Part shown: in pieces, positions 63,713 to 64,000 of the stretch | How positions within the stretch are numbered: the first letter of the stretch is position 1 | Layout of the letters: each line of letters starts with the position of its first letter | NCBI GenBank assembly: GCA_035515055.1 | Contig: DATJBV010000078.1 | Location: 1-64,000, forward strand | Source: Pollutimonas sp035515055 | Lineage (GTDB): Bacteria > Pseudomonadota > Gammaproteobacteria > Burkholderiales > Burkholderiaceae_B | Direction: 5' to 3' | Length of the DNA stretch: 64,000 nt | Position numbers and translations under genes: made by a program | The notes under the pieces: model-generated | The model's input: the letters and a program-made list of their open reading frames with translations, nothing else | What the model was told of the DNA's origin: nothing | Database searches by the model: none

Positions 63713-64000
63713 TGGCGGCTCCATTGCTCGATGTGAATGAAATAGACGCCTACTACGGGACAAGCCAGGCCCTGGCGGGCATGAGTTTTCACGTCGATGA
63801 AGGCCAGTTCGTCACCTTGCTGGGCCGTAACGGCATGGGTAAGTCGACGACGGTCAAGGCCATTGTCGGCCTGCTTCAGCCCACGCGAGGCACCATTCGC
63901 TTTGCGGGGGACGAGATAAGCGCCGCCGCCACTTATCAAATTGCCCGGGCCGGGATAGGCCTTGTGCCGGAAGGCCGGCAGGTATTCCCGAATCTCACGG
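63712..64000 (+). CDS. livF: ABC transporter ATP-binding protein LivF-type (cut by window end)
   Basis: The first 96 residues are present: LLDVNEIDAYYGTSQALAGMSFHVDEGQFVTLLGRNGMGKSTTVKAIVGLL, with Walker A GRNGMGKST, and GLVPEGRQVFPNLT, typical of LivF. The rest lies beyond the window. Confidence 0.92.
   Translation, partial: MAAPLLDVNEIDAYYGTSQALAGMSFHVDEGQFVTLLGRNGMGKSTTVKAIVGLLQPTRGTIRFAGDEISAAATYQIARAGIGLVPEGRQVFPNLT

Overview
The window is a GC-rich chromosomal segment from a betaproteobacterium of the Burkholderiales, most likely Alcaligenaceae (relatives of Bordetella, Achromobacter or Pusillimonas). The reasons are the dnaA-dnaN-gyrB block without recF, divergent from rpmH-rnpA-yidD-yidC; a LiuR-controlled leucine-degradation cluster that contains aceK; smg near topB; and two TRAP transporters plus a Liv-type ABC transporter. 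I cannot place the genus. No rRNA, tRNA, CRISPR array or insertion sequence was recognised.

Layout. 0-9.7 kb: leucine/isovalerate catabolism (MBL-fold hydrolase, liuR, liuA, aceK, thiolase, then liuB and liuD after an intrinsic terminator); liuC and liuE are absent. 9.8-18.5 kb: a DSD1-type PLP enzyme, smg, gluQ, a probable type XI secretion pair (soluble cargo and Slam-like outer-membrane translocator), topB, then a nested palindrome of about 230 bp. 18.5-26.8 kb: two complete TRAP systems flank an acetolactate-synthase-type enzyme and a SET-domain protein. 26.8-42.6 kb: mostly housekeeping genes (deoxyribosyltransferase-like, amn, AEC transporter, phhB, glcB, argD, EamA, MOSC, dinB with an SOS box, HMA protein, tag, DUF4189, VOC, an Ada variant, selU/selD). 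42.7-45.9 kb: an envelope operon of CHASE2 protein, small secreted protein and M48 lipoprotein. 46-51.6 kb: a ParB-like protein, thioesterase, rluE, an uncharacterised protein with a PD-(D/E)XK nuclease signature, intact hipB, and two pseudogenes (an unnamed family and hipA) that have each lost their middle. 51.7-59.6 kb: the origin-proximal block gyrB-dnaN-dnaA and rpmH-rnpA-yidD-yidC. 59.8 kb to the edge: a branched-chain amino acid-type ABC transporter, livF cut by the window end.

Functional links. LiuR palindromes lie upstream of the MBL gene/liuR and upstream of liuA, so the leucine cluster looks autoregulated. Because leucine yields acetyl-CoA and acetoacetate, aceK (the switch between the TCA cycle and the glyoxylate bypass) inside that operon makes metabolic sense, and malate synthase G lies about 20 kb away. 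The least described content is the cargo/Slam pair, the CHASE2-M48 operon and the nuclease-like gene beside the decayed hipBA locus.

Limits. Everything is read by eye. Family names come from recognised motifs and remembered relatives, not searches. Coordinates of short hairpins and operators may be off by a base.
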